This document shows positions 55,172 to 62,638 of a stretch of DNA of 64,000 bases, in pieces. The stretch covers positions 2,846,001 to 2,910,000 of the forward strand of contig NZ_CP042466.1 in the NCBI RefSeq assembly GCF_008330225.1, written 5' to 3'. The translations under genes and the position numbers were made by a program. Below the pieces are notes generated by a model, which was not told the origin of the DNA, did not search any database, and saw only the letters and a program-made list of their open reading frames with translations. The stretch is from Geobacter sp. FeAm09 (GTDB taxonomy: Bacteria > Desulfobacterota > Desulfuromonadia > Geobacterales > Pseudopelobacteraceae). How positions within the stretch are numbered: the stretch's first letter is position 1; every line of letters begins with the position of its first letter.

Positions 55172-55200
55172 TTGACAGAAACCGCGCGCTCTGCTATTCA
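55172..55200 (+). promoter_or_regulatory. Sigma-70-type promoter for tRNA-Val
   Basis: TTGACA (55172-55177) and TATTCA (55195-55200) are separated by 17 bases. The start point would be near 55207, six bases before the mature tRNA. Confidence 0.65.
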
Positions 55201-55212
55201 ATGGGAACAATC

Positions 55213-55287
55213 GGGCGCTTAGCTCAGCGGGAGAGCACTGCCTTCACACGGCAGGGGTCACTGGTTCAATCCCAGTAGCGCCCACCA
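55213..55287 (+). tRNA. tRNA-Val (anticodon CAC)
   Basis: A complete 75-base cloverleaf. The acceptor stem pairs GGGCGCT with AGCGCCC, the D arm is GCTC/GAGC, and the anticodon stem CTGCC/GGCAG encloses loop TTCACAC with anticodon CAC (valine GUG codon). The T arm is ACTGG/CCAGT with TTCAATC loop. The discriminator A and CCA are genomically encoded. It has its own promoter and a terminator at 55302-55329. Confidence 0.96.
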
Positions 55288-55301
55288 ACAAAAACCATAA
55301 A

Positions 55302-55329
55302 ATGGCTGGCCAACTGGCCGGCCATTTTT
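55302..55329 (+). terminator. Rho-independent terminator of tRNA-Val
   Basis: The stem ATGGCTGGCC (55302-55311) pairs with GGCCGGCCAT (55316-55325), with one G-T wobble and an AACT loop, followed by TTTT. It lies 14 bases past the tRNA. Confidence 0.85.
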
Positions 55330-55387
55330 CGTTCCAGCGCCCACAGGGCGCCACCGCTCCGCTATCGAAACCCCCGGGGACCTCGCA

Positions 55388-55687
55388 ATGAAAAAGCTCA
55401 TTTGGTTATTGCTGACCTGCCTTACCATTGCAACGGGGTGCAGCAAGCCCGAGTCCCAGATATACGGCACCTGGAAAGCCGAGGGCTTCGATTTTGTCGC
55501 CGAATTCGTGAATGACCACACCGGGATCTCCACGAACAACATGGGAAAGACCCCTTTCACCTGGATGGTTCTGGACGATGGCCGAATCAAGATCATCGAC
55601 CCCTTCAAAAAAGAGATTTATCTGAAATTCCACGGGGACGCCCTGAAAATCGACGGCAGCAACCTCACCCTGATCAAAATCAAATAA
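55388..55687 (+). CDS. Small lipoprotein, unknown function
   Basis: The 99-residue protein starts MKKLIWLLLTCLTIATGC with lipobox I-A-T-G-C, so the mature part is anchored at cysteine 18. It then runs as predicted beta strands (YGTWKAEGFDFVAEFVND, FTWMVLDDGRIKIIDP and LTLIKIK), a small barrel-like shape as in lipocalin-like or DUF-type envelope proteins. I recognise no named family. It is monocistronic, between tRNA-Val and the SAM riboswitch. Confidence 0.7.
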   Translation: MKKLIWLLLTCLTIATGCSKPESQIYGTWKAEGFDFVAEFVNDHTGISTNNMGKTPFTWMVLDDGRIKIIDPFKKEIYLKFHGDALKIDGSNLTLIKIK

Positions 55688-55706
55688 CCCGCACAACATA
55701 CCCGCC

Positions 55707-55753
55707 ACACGACCAAAGGCCGAAGGAATCCATTCCCCGGCCTTTGGTCGTGT
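55707..55753 (+). terminator. Terminator-like hairpin after the small lipoprotein gene
   Basis: ACACGACCAAAGGCCG (55707-55722) pairs perfectly with 55738-55753 as a 16-bp stem with a 15-base loop. No T run follows, so it is a weaker terminator or an mRNA 3' end protector. Confidence 0.5.
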
Positions 55754-55956
55754 CGGCATCCGGCAAAACCCAGCCCCCTCCCCCCTCCAAAAGCTTGGTA
55801 CGACTCCGCCACCGGACAATTTATCACTAAAATGAGTTACAATTTTATATAATAATATAAGATAATTACATTCTATAGTTCTTGAAAATCGTCCAGGTGT
55901 CACATTCATTCGAATAAAATACATCACCAATATGATAAAATTATCTCAAATATTTA

Positions 55957-55985
55957 TTGACAGAATATGTGTAGTTTAGTAAAGA
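55957..55985 (+). promoter_or_regulatory. Promoter of the SAM riboswitch-sulfhydrylase transcript
   Basis: TTGACA (55957-55962) is followed after 17 bases by TAAAGA (55980-55985). Transcription would start near 55992, about 25 bases before the aptamer. Confidence 0.55.
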
Positions 55986-56014
55986 TTGATTCAAGACAAT
56001 TTAACAGTACCCAG

Positions 56015-56117
56015 ACCTTATTGAGAGTGGTGGAGGGAAAGGCCCGACGAAACCACAGCAACCGGCCCGCACGGGGCGTCAGGTGCTAATTCCTGCCGAT
56101 ACGGGCGAAGATGAGGT
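56015..56117 (+). promoter_or_regulatory. SAM-I (S-box) riboswitch aptamer
   Basis: The RNA reads CCTTATTGAGAGTGGTGGAG at its 5' end, then GGCCCGACGAAACCACAGCA and GGTGCTAATTCC, with GAAGATGAGG closing the P1 helix. These are the conserved S-box segments: the GAG/GGTGGAGGGA core, the GAAACC turn of the second helix and the CTAATTCC joining region. When SAM is bound, the P1 helix should hold and let the downstream terminator form. It precedes a methionine-biosynthesis gene, the expected target. Confidence 0.9.
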
Positions 56118-56147
56118 GGGGATTACGAAGCCCATCCTTCGTGATAC

Positions 56148-56179
56148 CCATCCCATCTCCCCCCGGATGGGATTTTTTT
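56148..56179 (+). terminator. Riboswitch-controlled transcription terminator
   Basis: TCCCATC (56151-56157) pairs with GATGGGA (56166-56172), with an eight-base C-rich loop, followed by TTTTTTT (56173-56179). It immediately precedes the start codons of the sulfhydrylase gene. It would form with SAM bound and be disrupted by an antiterminator when SAM is low. Confidence 0.85.
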
Positions 56180-56194
56180 ATGGAGACACACCGC

Positions 56195-57439
56195 ATGGAT
56201 ACACCACTACGCTTTGATTCGCTCCTCGTGCACGGCGGCCTGGAACCGGGACCGGCGGGCGCCACCTCGGTCCCCATCGTGCAATCCAGTTCCTTTGCCT
56301 ACGAGAGCGCCGACGCCCTGGAAGATGTCTTTCGCGGCCGTGCGGCCGGCCAGGTCTATACCCGCCTGGGCAACCCGACCACCGAGGCCCTCGAGCGGCG
56401 CCTGGCGCTGCTGGAAGGGGGCGGCGCAGCCCTGGCGACCGCCTCCGGCATGGCGGCCATCACCACCACGGTCATGACCATCGCCCGGGCCGGCGACGAG
56501 ATCCTGGCCTCCTCATCCCTGTTCGGTGGCACTTTTTCCCTGTTTCGGGATACCCTCGCCAACTTCGGCATCACGGCCCGCTTCGTCGATCCCCTGGATC
56601 AGGAATCGGTCCAGGCCGCCATCAACGACCGGACCCGGCTTCTCTTCGTCGAAACCGTGGGCAACCCCAAACTGGATGTGCCCGACATCCCCGGACTGGC
56701 CGCGATCGCACATCAGGCGGGACTGCCGCTGGTCGTGGACGCCACCGTGACCACCCCCTATCTTGCCGACGGCGCCAAACTGGGGGCCGATATCGTGATC
56801 CATTCCACCAGCAAGTACATCAACGGCAGCGGCACCTCCATCGGTGGCGTCATCATCGACCGCGGGGTCTTCAACTGGAATTCGACCCGCTTTCCCCATT
56901 TTGAACTTTTTCATAAAAAGTACCGTCAATTCGCCTTCACCGCCCGCGCCCGCAAGCTGGTGCACAAGGATGTGGGGGCCTGCGCCGCGCCGTTCAACTC
57001 CTTCCTCCTGACCGAGGGCGTCCAGACCCTGGCCCTCAGGATGGAGCGGCACTGCAGCAACGCCCTGGCCCTGGCGCGCTTCCTCTCGACCCACCCCAAG
57101 GTGGCGTGGGTCAACTACCCCGGCCTGGAGAACACCCCCGGCCACGAGGTCGCCACGCGCCTGTACGGCGGACGTTACGGCGGGCTTTTGACCTTCGGCA
57201 CCGGCACCAAGGAAACGGCCTTCCGCGTCATCAACGCCCTGCGCATGGCCAAAAACCTGGCCAACATCGGCGACGCCAAGACCCTGGTGATCCACCCCGC
57301 CAGCACCATCTGCGCCGACTATCCCCTGGCGGACAAGGCGCTCATGGGGGTGAGCGAGGACCTGGTCCGGGTGTCGGTCGGCATCGAAGACAGCGCGGAC
57401 ATCATCGGGGATTTCAACCAGGCCCTGGACGCCATCTAG
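56195..57439 (+). CDS. O-acetyl/O-succinylhomoserine sulfhydrylase (PLP-dependent, MetY/MetZ type)
   Basis: The 414-residue protein belongs to the Cys/Met metabolism PLP family and makes homocysteine from an activated homoserine and a sulfur donor. It has TRLGNPTTEALERRLALLEG, the PLP-region TASGMAAITTTVM and the PLP lysine in HSTSKYINGSGTSIGG. SIGIED-type C-terminal motifs (VSVGIEDSADI) are also present. ATG 56195 has GGAG upstream; ATG 56180 is an alternative. The SAM-I riboswitch indicates a methionine-pathway role. Downstream sulfur-carrier genes suggest a protein thiocarboxylate as sulfur source. MetY versus MetZ cannot be decided. Confidence 0.92.
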   Translation: MDTPLRFDSLLVHGGLEPGPAGATSVPIVQSSSFAYESADALEDVFRGRAAGQVYTRLGNPTTEALERRLALLEGGGAALATASGMAAITTTVMTIARAGDEILASSSLFGGTFSLFRDTLANFGITARFVDPLDQESVQAAINDRTRLLFVETVGNPKLDVPDIPGLAAIAHQAGLPLVVDATVTTPYLADGAKLGADIVIHSTSKYINGSGTSIGGVIIDRGVFNWNSTRFPHFELFHKKYRQFAFTARARKLVHKDVGACAAPFNSFLLTEGVQTLALRMERHCSNALALARFLSTHPKVAWVNYPGLENTPGHEVATRLYGGRYGGLLTFGTGTKETAFRVINALRMAKNLANIGDAKTLVIHPASTICADYPLADKALMGVSEDLVRVSVGIEDSADIIGDFNQALDAI

Positions 57440-57482
57440 ACATCGAGACATCTATTAAAATTGAGATACACTGGAGAGTAAC

Positions 57483-57695
57483 ATGACCATCACTATTAAC
57501 GGAAAAGAAACCGCCCTCGCCGAAAACCCGGCCCGCACCGTCGAATCGCTGCTGGAGGAACTGGACGTGGCGCAACGCCAGTACGTCACCGTGGAACTGA
57601 ACGGCGAAATCCTGGAACGGGACGCCTTCGTGAAGACACCGGTACAGGGCGGCGACGCGCTGGAATTCATCTATTTCATGGGCGGAGGGCGCTAA
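57483..57695 (+). CDS. thiS: ThiS/HcyS-family sulfur carrier protein with C-terminal Arg extension
   Basis: The 70-residue ubiquitin-like protein begins MTITINGKETALAENPARTV and ends FIYFMGGGR. Mature sulfur carriers end in Gly-Gly, whose carboxylate is adenylated and turned into a thiocarboxylate. Here an arginine follows the glycines, so processing is required, and a JAMM-protease gene lies close by. This arrangement matches HcyS of the protein-thiocarboxylate methionine pathway described in Wolinella. A thiamin role cannot be excluded, but neighbours favour homocysteine synthesis. It follows the sulfhydrylase by 43 bases. Confidence 0.85.
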   Translation: MTITINGKETALAENPARTVESLLEELDVAQRQYVTVELNGEILERDAFVKTPVQGGDALEFIYFMGGGR

Positions 57696-57698
57696 ACC

Positions 57699-58508
57699 AT
57701 GCTGACCGACGAGCAGATCGAACGCTACTCCCGCCACATCATGCTGAAAGAGGTGGGGGGCAAGGGGCAGCAGCGGCTCTTCGACGGCCGCGTGCTGATC
57801 ATCGGCGCCGGCGGCCTGGGGGCGCCCATCGCCCTCTATCTGGCGGCGGCGGGAATAGGAACCATCGGTATCGCCGATGCGGACGACGTGGACCTGTCCA
57901 ATCTGCAGCGCCAGGTGATCCATTTCACCCCCGATGTGGGCAAGCCCAAGGTGGAATCGGCCCGGGAAAAGATGCAGGCCATCAACCCCGCCCTGCAGGT
58001 CAGGGCCTACAAGGAATGGATCAGTGCCGCCAACATTGCGGACATCATCCGCGACTACGACTTTGTCATCGACGGCACCGACAACTTCGCCGCCAAGTTC
58101 CTGATCAACGACGCCTGCGTCCTTGCCGGCATCCCCTACTCCCATGGCGGCATCCTGCAGTTCGACGGCCAGACCATGACGGTGCGGCCGGGGGAATCGG
58201 CCTGCTACCGCTGCATCTTCCCCGAGCCGCCCCCCAAGGACGCCATCCCCACCTGCTCCCAGGCCGGGGTGATCGGCGTGCTGCCGGGGGTCCTGGGCAC
58301 CATCCAGGCCACCGAGGCGATCAAGTACCTGCTGGGCAAGGGGGAGCTGCTGACCAACCGCCTCCTCACCTACAACGCCCTGCGCATGAAGTTCCGGGAG
58401 ATTCCGCTGAAGCGCAACCCGGCCTGCCCGCTCTGCGGCGAGCATCCGGCCATTACCGAGGTGCAGGACGAATTGGACGCGTTGACGGTGTGCGATTTAA
58501 AAAATTAG
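57699..58508 (+). CDS. ThiF/MoeB-family E1-like adenylyltransferase (HcyF-type)
   Basis: The 269-residue protein activates the C terminus of the sulfur carrier by adenylation. It has ERYSRHIMLKEVGGKGQQRL, the nucleotide fold GAGGLGAPIALYLAAAGIG, DLSNLQRQVIHF and the zinc cysteines in CYRCIFPEPP and CPLCGEH. It lacks a rhodanese domain, so sulfur must come from elsewhere, plausibly the sulfite reductase product. It starts three bases after the carrier gene, so the pair is tightly coupled. MoeB- or ThiF-type naming depends on the partner. Confidence 0.9.
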   Translation: MLTDEQIERYSRHIMLKEVGGKGQQRLFDGRVLIIGAGGLGAPIALYLAAAGIGTIGIADADDVDLSNLQRQVIHFTPDVGKPKVESAREKMQAINPALQVRAYKEWISAANIADIIRDYDFVIDGTDNFAAKFLINDACVLAGIPYSHGGILQFDGQTMTVRPGESACYRCIFPEPPPKDAIPTCSQAGVIGVLPGVLGTIQATEAIKYLLGKGELLTNRLLTYNALRMKFREIPLKRNPACPLCGEHPAITEVQDELDALTVCDLKN

Positions 58509-58555
58509 ATAGTGCAAGAACTCGTTCTCTCACTCGCTCGCTGCGTTCGCTCGAG

Positions 58556-58630
58556 CTCACAGAGACACAGAGAAACAATTTGTGATTCTATCATTTGAAT
58601 TCCTCCGTGCCTCTGTGTGCTCTGTGAGAG
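58556..58630. repeat. Fold-back repeat element, copy 1
   Basis: Imperfect inverted arms CTCACAGAGACACAGAG and CTCTGTGTGCTCTGTGAG lie around a short AT-rich centre between the E1-like gene and the JAMM gene. The arm sequence (CACAGAGACACAGAG type) recurs at 62465-62596 and 63522-63643. Confidence 0.7.
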
Positions 58631-58670
58631 ACCGTTTTTGATCGTTTTTCTTAACTTACGAGGTTTGAAC

Positions 58671-59069
58671 ATGCTGAAAATCCCCGTTTCCATCCATGAC
58701 GACCTGATCGCCCATGCCCGGGAGGGATTCCCGCTGGAAGTATGCGGGATTCTCGGCGGGGCGGACGATACCGTCTCCGCCATCTACCGCATGACCAACA
58801 CCGACGCCAGCAACGAGCATTTCATGATGGAACCGCGGGAGCAGTTCAGCGTGGTGAAGGATCTGCGGGCCAAGGGGCTTGCCATGCTGGCCATCTACCA
58901 CTCCCACCCCGAGACGCCGGCCCGTCCGTCCCGGGAGGACATCAGGCTGGCCCTCACCCCGCAGGTATCCCACGTCATCGTCTCCCTGGCGAATCCCGGG
59001 GAACCTGTGGTAAAATCCTACAAGATCAACGACGGAAACGTAGAGCCCGAGCCGCTTGAAACCATTTAA
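58671..59069 (+). CDS. JAMM/MPN+ metalloprotease (HcyD/Mec-type)
   Basis: The 132-residue protein contains the zinc-metalloprotease motif H-x-H-x7-S-x2-D in YHSHPETPARPSREDIRLA, with the upstream glutamate in PLEVCGILGG. Relatives (HcyD, Mec, BPS-type) remove residues from the C terminus of sulfur carrier proteins to expose Gly-Gly. Here the carrier encoded upstream ends Gly-Gly-Gly-Arg, a fitting substrate. ATG 58671 gives MLKIPVSIHDDLIAHAREGF. It lies between the E1-like enzyme and the sulfite reductase. Confidence 0.88.
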   Translation: MLKIPVSIHDDLIAHAREGFPLEVCGILGGADDTVSAIYRMTNTDASNEHFMMEPREQFSVVKDLRAKGLAMLAIYHSHPETPARPSREDIRLALTPQVSHVIVSLANPGEPVVKSYKINDGNVEPEPLETI

Positions 59070-59100
59070 CACCAAATCGATAAAAAATGAAAAAATATTC

Positions 59101-59128
59101 TTGACAATGTCTATGTATTTAATATAGG
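59101..59128 (+). promoter_or_regulatory. Sigma-70-type promoter for the sulfite reductase gene
   Basis: TTGACA (59101-59106) and TATAGG (59123-59128) are separated by 16 bases. This implies a separate transcript start within the sulfur cluster, 30 bases before the gene. Confidence 0.6.
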
Positions 59129-59158
59129 TTTAAACCATACTTTTCAGGAGAGCAACCA

Positions 59159-60112
59159 ATGTCCAAGGCACAACAACCCACAAAGATTGATTTGAGCAAT
59201 CTCAAGTCAGGCGGCTTCATCAAGGAACGGGGCAAGGACCTGTTCACCGTGCGCCTGCGGGTTCCCGGCGGCAGGATGTCGGTTCCCCGCCTGAAAAAGA
59301 TTGCGGAAGTGGCAGAGAAATACGGCGGCGAATTTGTCCATCTTTCCGTGCGGCAATCCATCGAGCTGATCAACATCAACTTCAGGGATTTCGACGTAGT
59401 GGTGGAGGAGTTGGGCGAGGCGGCCCAGAAGGTAGCCTCCTGCGGGGCACGGGTACGCGTCCCGGTTGCCTGCGGCGGGTGCGAGTACAACCCCAACGGC
59501 CTGGTGGACACCCAGAAATCGGCCCTGGAGGTGGATGAAAAGCTGTTCGGCACCGCCACCGGCCATCACAAGTTCAAGGTGGCCTTTGCCGGCTGTCCCT
59601 TCGACTGCCCCAAGTCGGCCACCAACGATGTGGGGTTCCAGGGTGCGATCTATCCCCAACTGGACAAGGACGCCTGCATCAGTTGCGGTCTGTGTGCCAA
59701 GAACTGTGTCCCCAAGGCGATCACCATGGGCGAGGACAACAAGCCGGTTTTCGACGCCGAACGCTGCATCTGGTGCGGCGACTGCGTCAAGGTCTGCCCC
59801 ACCAGCGCCTGGAGCGAGAAACGCCGCGGTTATACGGTGCGCATCGGCGGCAAGTGGGGACGCAACCCCCTGGTCGGCACGCTGTTCGCCACCTTCCTCC
59901 CCGAGGAACGGGTCGTGGATTTCATCTCGACCGTATTGGCGTGGTACAAGGAAAAAGCCGAGGCCCTGGGCCGCATCAGGCTGGGGGACGTGATCATCAA
60001 GGAAGGCCCCCAGGCCCTGCTCGACCATCTGCGGCAACAGTTCCCGGAAAATACGGTTACAGCGACCATACCGCCCCAGGTCATCGAGACCCAGGTGGGA
60101 ATACGATCATGA
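59159..60112 (+). CDS. Sirohaem/4Fe-4S sulfite reductase, single-subunit AsrC/small assimilatory type
   Basis: The 317-residue protein has the nitrite/sulfite reductase ferredoxin-like half-domain (GGFIKERGKDLFTVRLRVPG) and the sirohaem-cluster region with CGGCEYNPNG and AGCPFDCPKSATNDVGF. Two 4Fe-4S ferredoxin motifs follow (CISCGLCAKNC and CIWCGDCVKVCPTSAW). This compact form reduces sulfite to sulfide in anaerobes. The position beside sulfur-carrier and sulfate-import genes argues for assimilation, not respiration. Electron donor not shown; the 4Fe-4S domain suggests ferredoxin. Confidence 0.88.
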   Translation: MSKAQQPTKIDLSNLKSGGFIKERGKDLFTVRLRVPGGRMSVPRLKKIAEVAEKYGGEFVHLSVRQSIELININFRDFDVVVEELGEAAQKVASCGARVRVPVACGGCEYNPNGLVDTQKSALEVDEKLFGTATGHHKFKVAFAGCPFDCPKSATNDVGFQGAIYPQLDKDACISCGLCAKNCVPKAITMGEDNKPVFDAERCIWCGDCVKVCPTSAWSEKRRGYTVRIGGKWGRNPLVGTLFATFLPEERVVDFISTVLAWYKEKAEALGRIRLGDVIIKEGPQALLDHLRQQFPENTVTATIPPQVIETQVGIRS

Positions 60113-60125
60113 AAGGAGCATGCTC

Positions 60126-60353
60126 ATGCAGGTGATCGATCTGCGGGGCGTGGGTTGTCCCACGAACTTCGTCAAGGCCAAGCTGGCCCTGGAGGACATT
60201 GCGGCCGGAGAAACGGCCCAGATCCTCCTGGATGACGGGGAACCGGTCAAGAACGTCCCGCGCAGCCTCAAGGCCGAAGGGCACAAGCTTCTGGGACTGC
60301 GGCAGACGGATGAAGGCCACTATGTCCTGGAACTGGAAAAGGTTGAAGATTAA
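60126..60353 (+). CDS. TusA-family sulfur carrier with a C-P-T-N motif
   Basis: The 75-residue protein begins [20 protein letters not shown]. The conserved cysteine of TusA/SirA (usually C-P-x-P) is kept, but asparagine replaces the second proline. AGGAG fits ATG 60126 better than the ATG six bases earlier. TusA passes persulfide sulfur between enzymes; in this cluster it could link the sulfite reductase or a desulfurase to the ThiS-like carrier. That link is inferred from position. Confidence 0.8.
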   Translation: MQVIDLRGVGCPTNFVKAKLALEDIAAGETAQILLDDGEPVKNVPRSLKAEGHKLLGLRQTDEGHYVLELEKVED

Positions 60354-60426
60354 CGCAGCATCAGCGTATTGTTTTAGGCTTTATATCTACAAATTCTATA
60401 GACAAAACACAGGAGGTAACGCCGTC

Positions 60427-61431
60427 ATGCACCCACGAAAGCTCGTCACCATCGTCTCCGTACTGTCGTTAACCCTTGCCGCCGCCCTGCCCGCCTTCTC
60501 CGCGCCGGGCGTCACCCTGCAGAACGTTTCCTACGACCCGACCCGCGAACTGTATCAGGATTTCAACAGCGCCTTTGCCAAATACTGGCAGAAAAAGAGC
60601 GGCCAGAGCGTCACCGTCAAACAGTCCCACGGCGGTTCCGGCAAACAGGCCCGTTCGGTCATCGACGGCCTCGACGCCGATGTGGTCACCCTGGCTCTGG
60701 CCTACGACATCGACGCCATCCAGGAGAAAGGGCTGGTCAAGCCCGGCTGGCAGAAGCGCCTGCCCCACAACAGCTCCCCCTACACCTCGACCATCGTCTT
60801 TCTGGTGCGCAAGGGCAATCCCAAGCATATCAAGGATTGGGGCGACCTCATCAAGCCCGGCATCTCGGTCATAACCCCCAACCCCAAGACCTCCGGCGGC
60901 GCCCGCTGGAATTACCTGGCAGCCTGGGGCTACGCCCTGCATCAGAAGGGGGGCAACGAGGCCAAGGCGAGGGAATTCATCACCAAACTCTTCAAAAACG
61001 TGCCGGTGCTTGACTCCGGCGCCCGCGGCGCCACCAACACCTTTGTGCAGCGCGGCATGGGCGATGTGCTCCTGGCGTGGGAAAACGAGGCCTTCCTGGC
61101 CATCAACGAGCTTGGCCCGGACAAGTTCGATGTCGTAACCCCGCCCGAGAGCATCCTGGCCGAACCGCCGGTGGCCGTGGTGGACAAGGTCGTGGATAAG
61201 CGCGGAACCCGCAAGGTGGCCGAGGAATACCTGAAATATCTCTACAGCGCCGAAGGGCAGCGGATCGCGGCCAAACATTACTACCGCCCCATCGACAAGA
61301 AGGTGCCCACCAAACTGGCCAAGCTCAAACTCTACACCATCGACCAGGCATTCGGCGGCTGGCAGAAGGCCCAGAAAACCCATTTCGCCGACGGCGGGGT
61401 GTTCGACCAGATCTACGGCGCCAAAAAATAA
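60427..61431 (+). CDS. sbp: Sulfate ABC transporter substrate-binding protein
   Basis: The 334-residue periplasmic protein has a signal peptide ([20 protein letters not shown], cleavage near AFSA) and the sulfate-binding fold ([40 protein letters not shown] and [20 protein letters not shown]). GGAGG precedes ATG 60427. The transporter imports sulfate, or thiosulfate, for assimilation. The gene starts the importer block and follows the TusA-like gene by 73 bases. Confidence 0.95.
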   Translation: MHPRKLVTIVSVLSLTLAAALPAFSAPGVTLQNVSYDPTRELYQDFNSAFAKYWQKKSGQSVTVKQSHGGSGKQARSVIDGLDADVVTLALAYDIDAIQEKGLVKPGWQKRLPHNSSPYTSTIVFLVRKGNPKHIKDWGDLIKPGISVITPNPKTSGGARWNYLAAWGYALHQKGGNEAKAREFITKLFKNVPVLDSGARGATNTFVQRGMGDVLLAWENEAFLAINELGPDKFDVVTPPESILAEPPVAVVDKVVDKRGTRKVAEEYLKYLYSAEGQRIAAKHYYRPIDKKVPTKLAKLKLYTIDQAFGGWQKAQKTHFADGGVFDQIYGAKK

Positions 61432-61452
61432 GGAAGACACCTGTACCGCACC

Positions 61453-61481
61453 GTCGGGGGCAGGCCCTCCCTGCCCCCGAC
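61453..61481 (+). other. GC-rich hairpin between the binding protein and permease genes
   Basis: A perfect 12-bp stem GTCGGGGGCAGG with its complement (61453-61464 and 61470-61481) has a five-base loop and no T run. Such hairpins after binding-protein genes often stabilise the upstream mRNA and give more binding protein than permease. Confidence 0.55.
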
Positions 61482-61613
61482 ACGACAAACCCATATACGT
61501 TTCAGCATGATCCCGAGCGAGAGGAAGCGCATGAAACCGACATCCCCCACACCTAGTGATGGGAACCGTCACCGCTCTTCCTCCCGGCTCGGCAGCATCC
61601 AGGGGCCTCAATC

Positions 61614-62444
61614 ATGAAACTTTTCAAGCGCCATAACAACGTCCTGCCCGGCTTCGGGCCGACCATGGGCTACACGCTCCTCTACCTGAGCCTGATCGTG
61701 CTGATCCCGCTTTCCGCCCTGATCTTCAAGACCGCGGGGCTGGGCTGGCACGACTTCGTGGCGGTGGTGACGGCGCCGCGGGTGCTGGCCTCCTACAAGG
61801 TCACCTTTGGCGCCGCCCTGGCGGCAGCCGGCATCAACGCCCTGTTCGGCGTCCTGGTGGCCTGGGTGCTGGTGCGCTACCCCTTTCCCGGCAAGCGGTT
61901 GGTGGACGCCCTGGTGGACCTCCCCTTTGCCCTGCCCACGGCGGTGGCCGGCATCACCCTGGCAACCGTCTACTCGGCCAACGGCTGGGCCGGGCGCTAC
62001 CTGGAGCCCCACGGCATCAAGGTGGCCTTTACCCCCTTGGGGATCATCGTGGCCATGACCTTCATCGGCCTCCCCTTCGTGGTGCGCACGGTCCAGCCGG
62101 TCATCGAGGAATTGGACAGCGAGATCGAGGAGGCGGCCGCCTGCCTGGGGGCCAACCGTCTGCAGACCTTCCGCCGGGTGCTTTTCCCGCTCCTGCTCCC
62201 GTCGGTTTTGACCGGTTTTGCCCTGGCCTTTGCCCGGGCCGTGGGCGAGTACGGTTCCATCATCTTCATCGCCGGCAACATGCCCATGGTCTCCGAGATC
62301 ACGCCGCTGATCATCATCACCAAGCTGGAGCAGTACGACTACCAGGGGGCAACGGCCGTAGCCACGGTGATGCTGGTGGCATCCTTCGCCATACTCCTGG
62401 TCATCAACCTGCTCCAGAAGTGGAGCAGAAGGTACGCCGAGTAA
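61614..62444 (+). CDS. cysT: Sulfate ABC transporter permease CysT
   Basis: The 276-residue inner-membrane permease has about six helices. It begins MKLFKRHNNVLPGFGPTMGY and carries the cytoplasmic EAA-loop in EEAAACLGANRLQTFRRVLF, where CysA docks. The CysT type is supported by FARAVGEYGSIIFIAGNMP. It lies between the binding protein and CysW genes, separated by 182 and 194 bases, wide gaps for an ABC operon; both gaps contain hairpins or repeats. Confidence 0.94.
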   Translation: MKLFKRHNNVLPGFGPTMGYTLLYLSLIVLIPLSALIFKTAGLGWHDFVAVVTAPRVLASYKVTFGAALAAAGINALFGVLVAWVLVRYPFPGKRLVDALVDLPFALPTAVAGITLATVYSANGWAGRYLEPHGIKVAFTPLGIIVAMTFIGLPFVVRTVQPVIEELDSEIEEAAACLGANRLQTFRRVLFPLLLPSVLTGFALAFARAVGEYGSIIFIAGNMPMVSEITPLIIITKLEQYDYQGATAVATVMLVASFAILLVINLLQKWSRRYAE

Positions 62445-62464
62445 TCGGCAGGCATTCAACACCC

Positions 62465-62596
62465 GCCACAGAGACACGGAGACACAGAGGTACACGGAGA
62501 GAGACGCAATGCTTTTGAGTAACACACATTATCTGGAATCCTTGTTCTTTGTTTGCCTTACCCCTGGTTTTCTCTGAGTCTCCGTGTCTCTGTGGC
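62465..62596. repeat. Fold-back repeat element, copy 2
   Basis: 25-base inverted arms (GCCACAGAGACACGGAGACA and on, at 62465-62489, with the complement at 62572-62596) differ at one position. They flank a central 80 bases. The element lies between cysT and cysW. Confidence 0.85.
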
Positions 62597-62638
62597 AGGT
62601 TTAAATTTTTTGCACAGATTTTTTAAATCGAGGTCCCC

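Larger units (their letters stand above)
55688..56014 (+). other. Intergenic AT-rich stretch before the SAM riboswitch
   Basis: This stretch holds a terminator-like hairpin (55707-55753), then an AT-rich tract (about 55815-56000) without a convincing gene, and the promoter at 55957-55985. The AT-rich tract stands out from the GC-rich surroundings. Confidence 0.5.
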
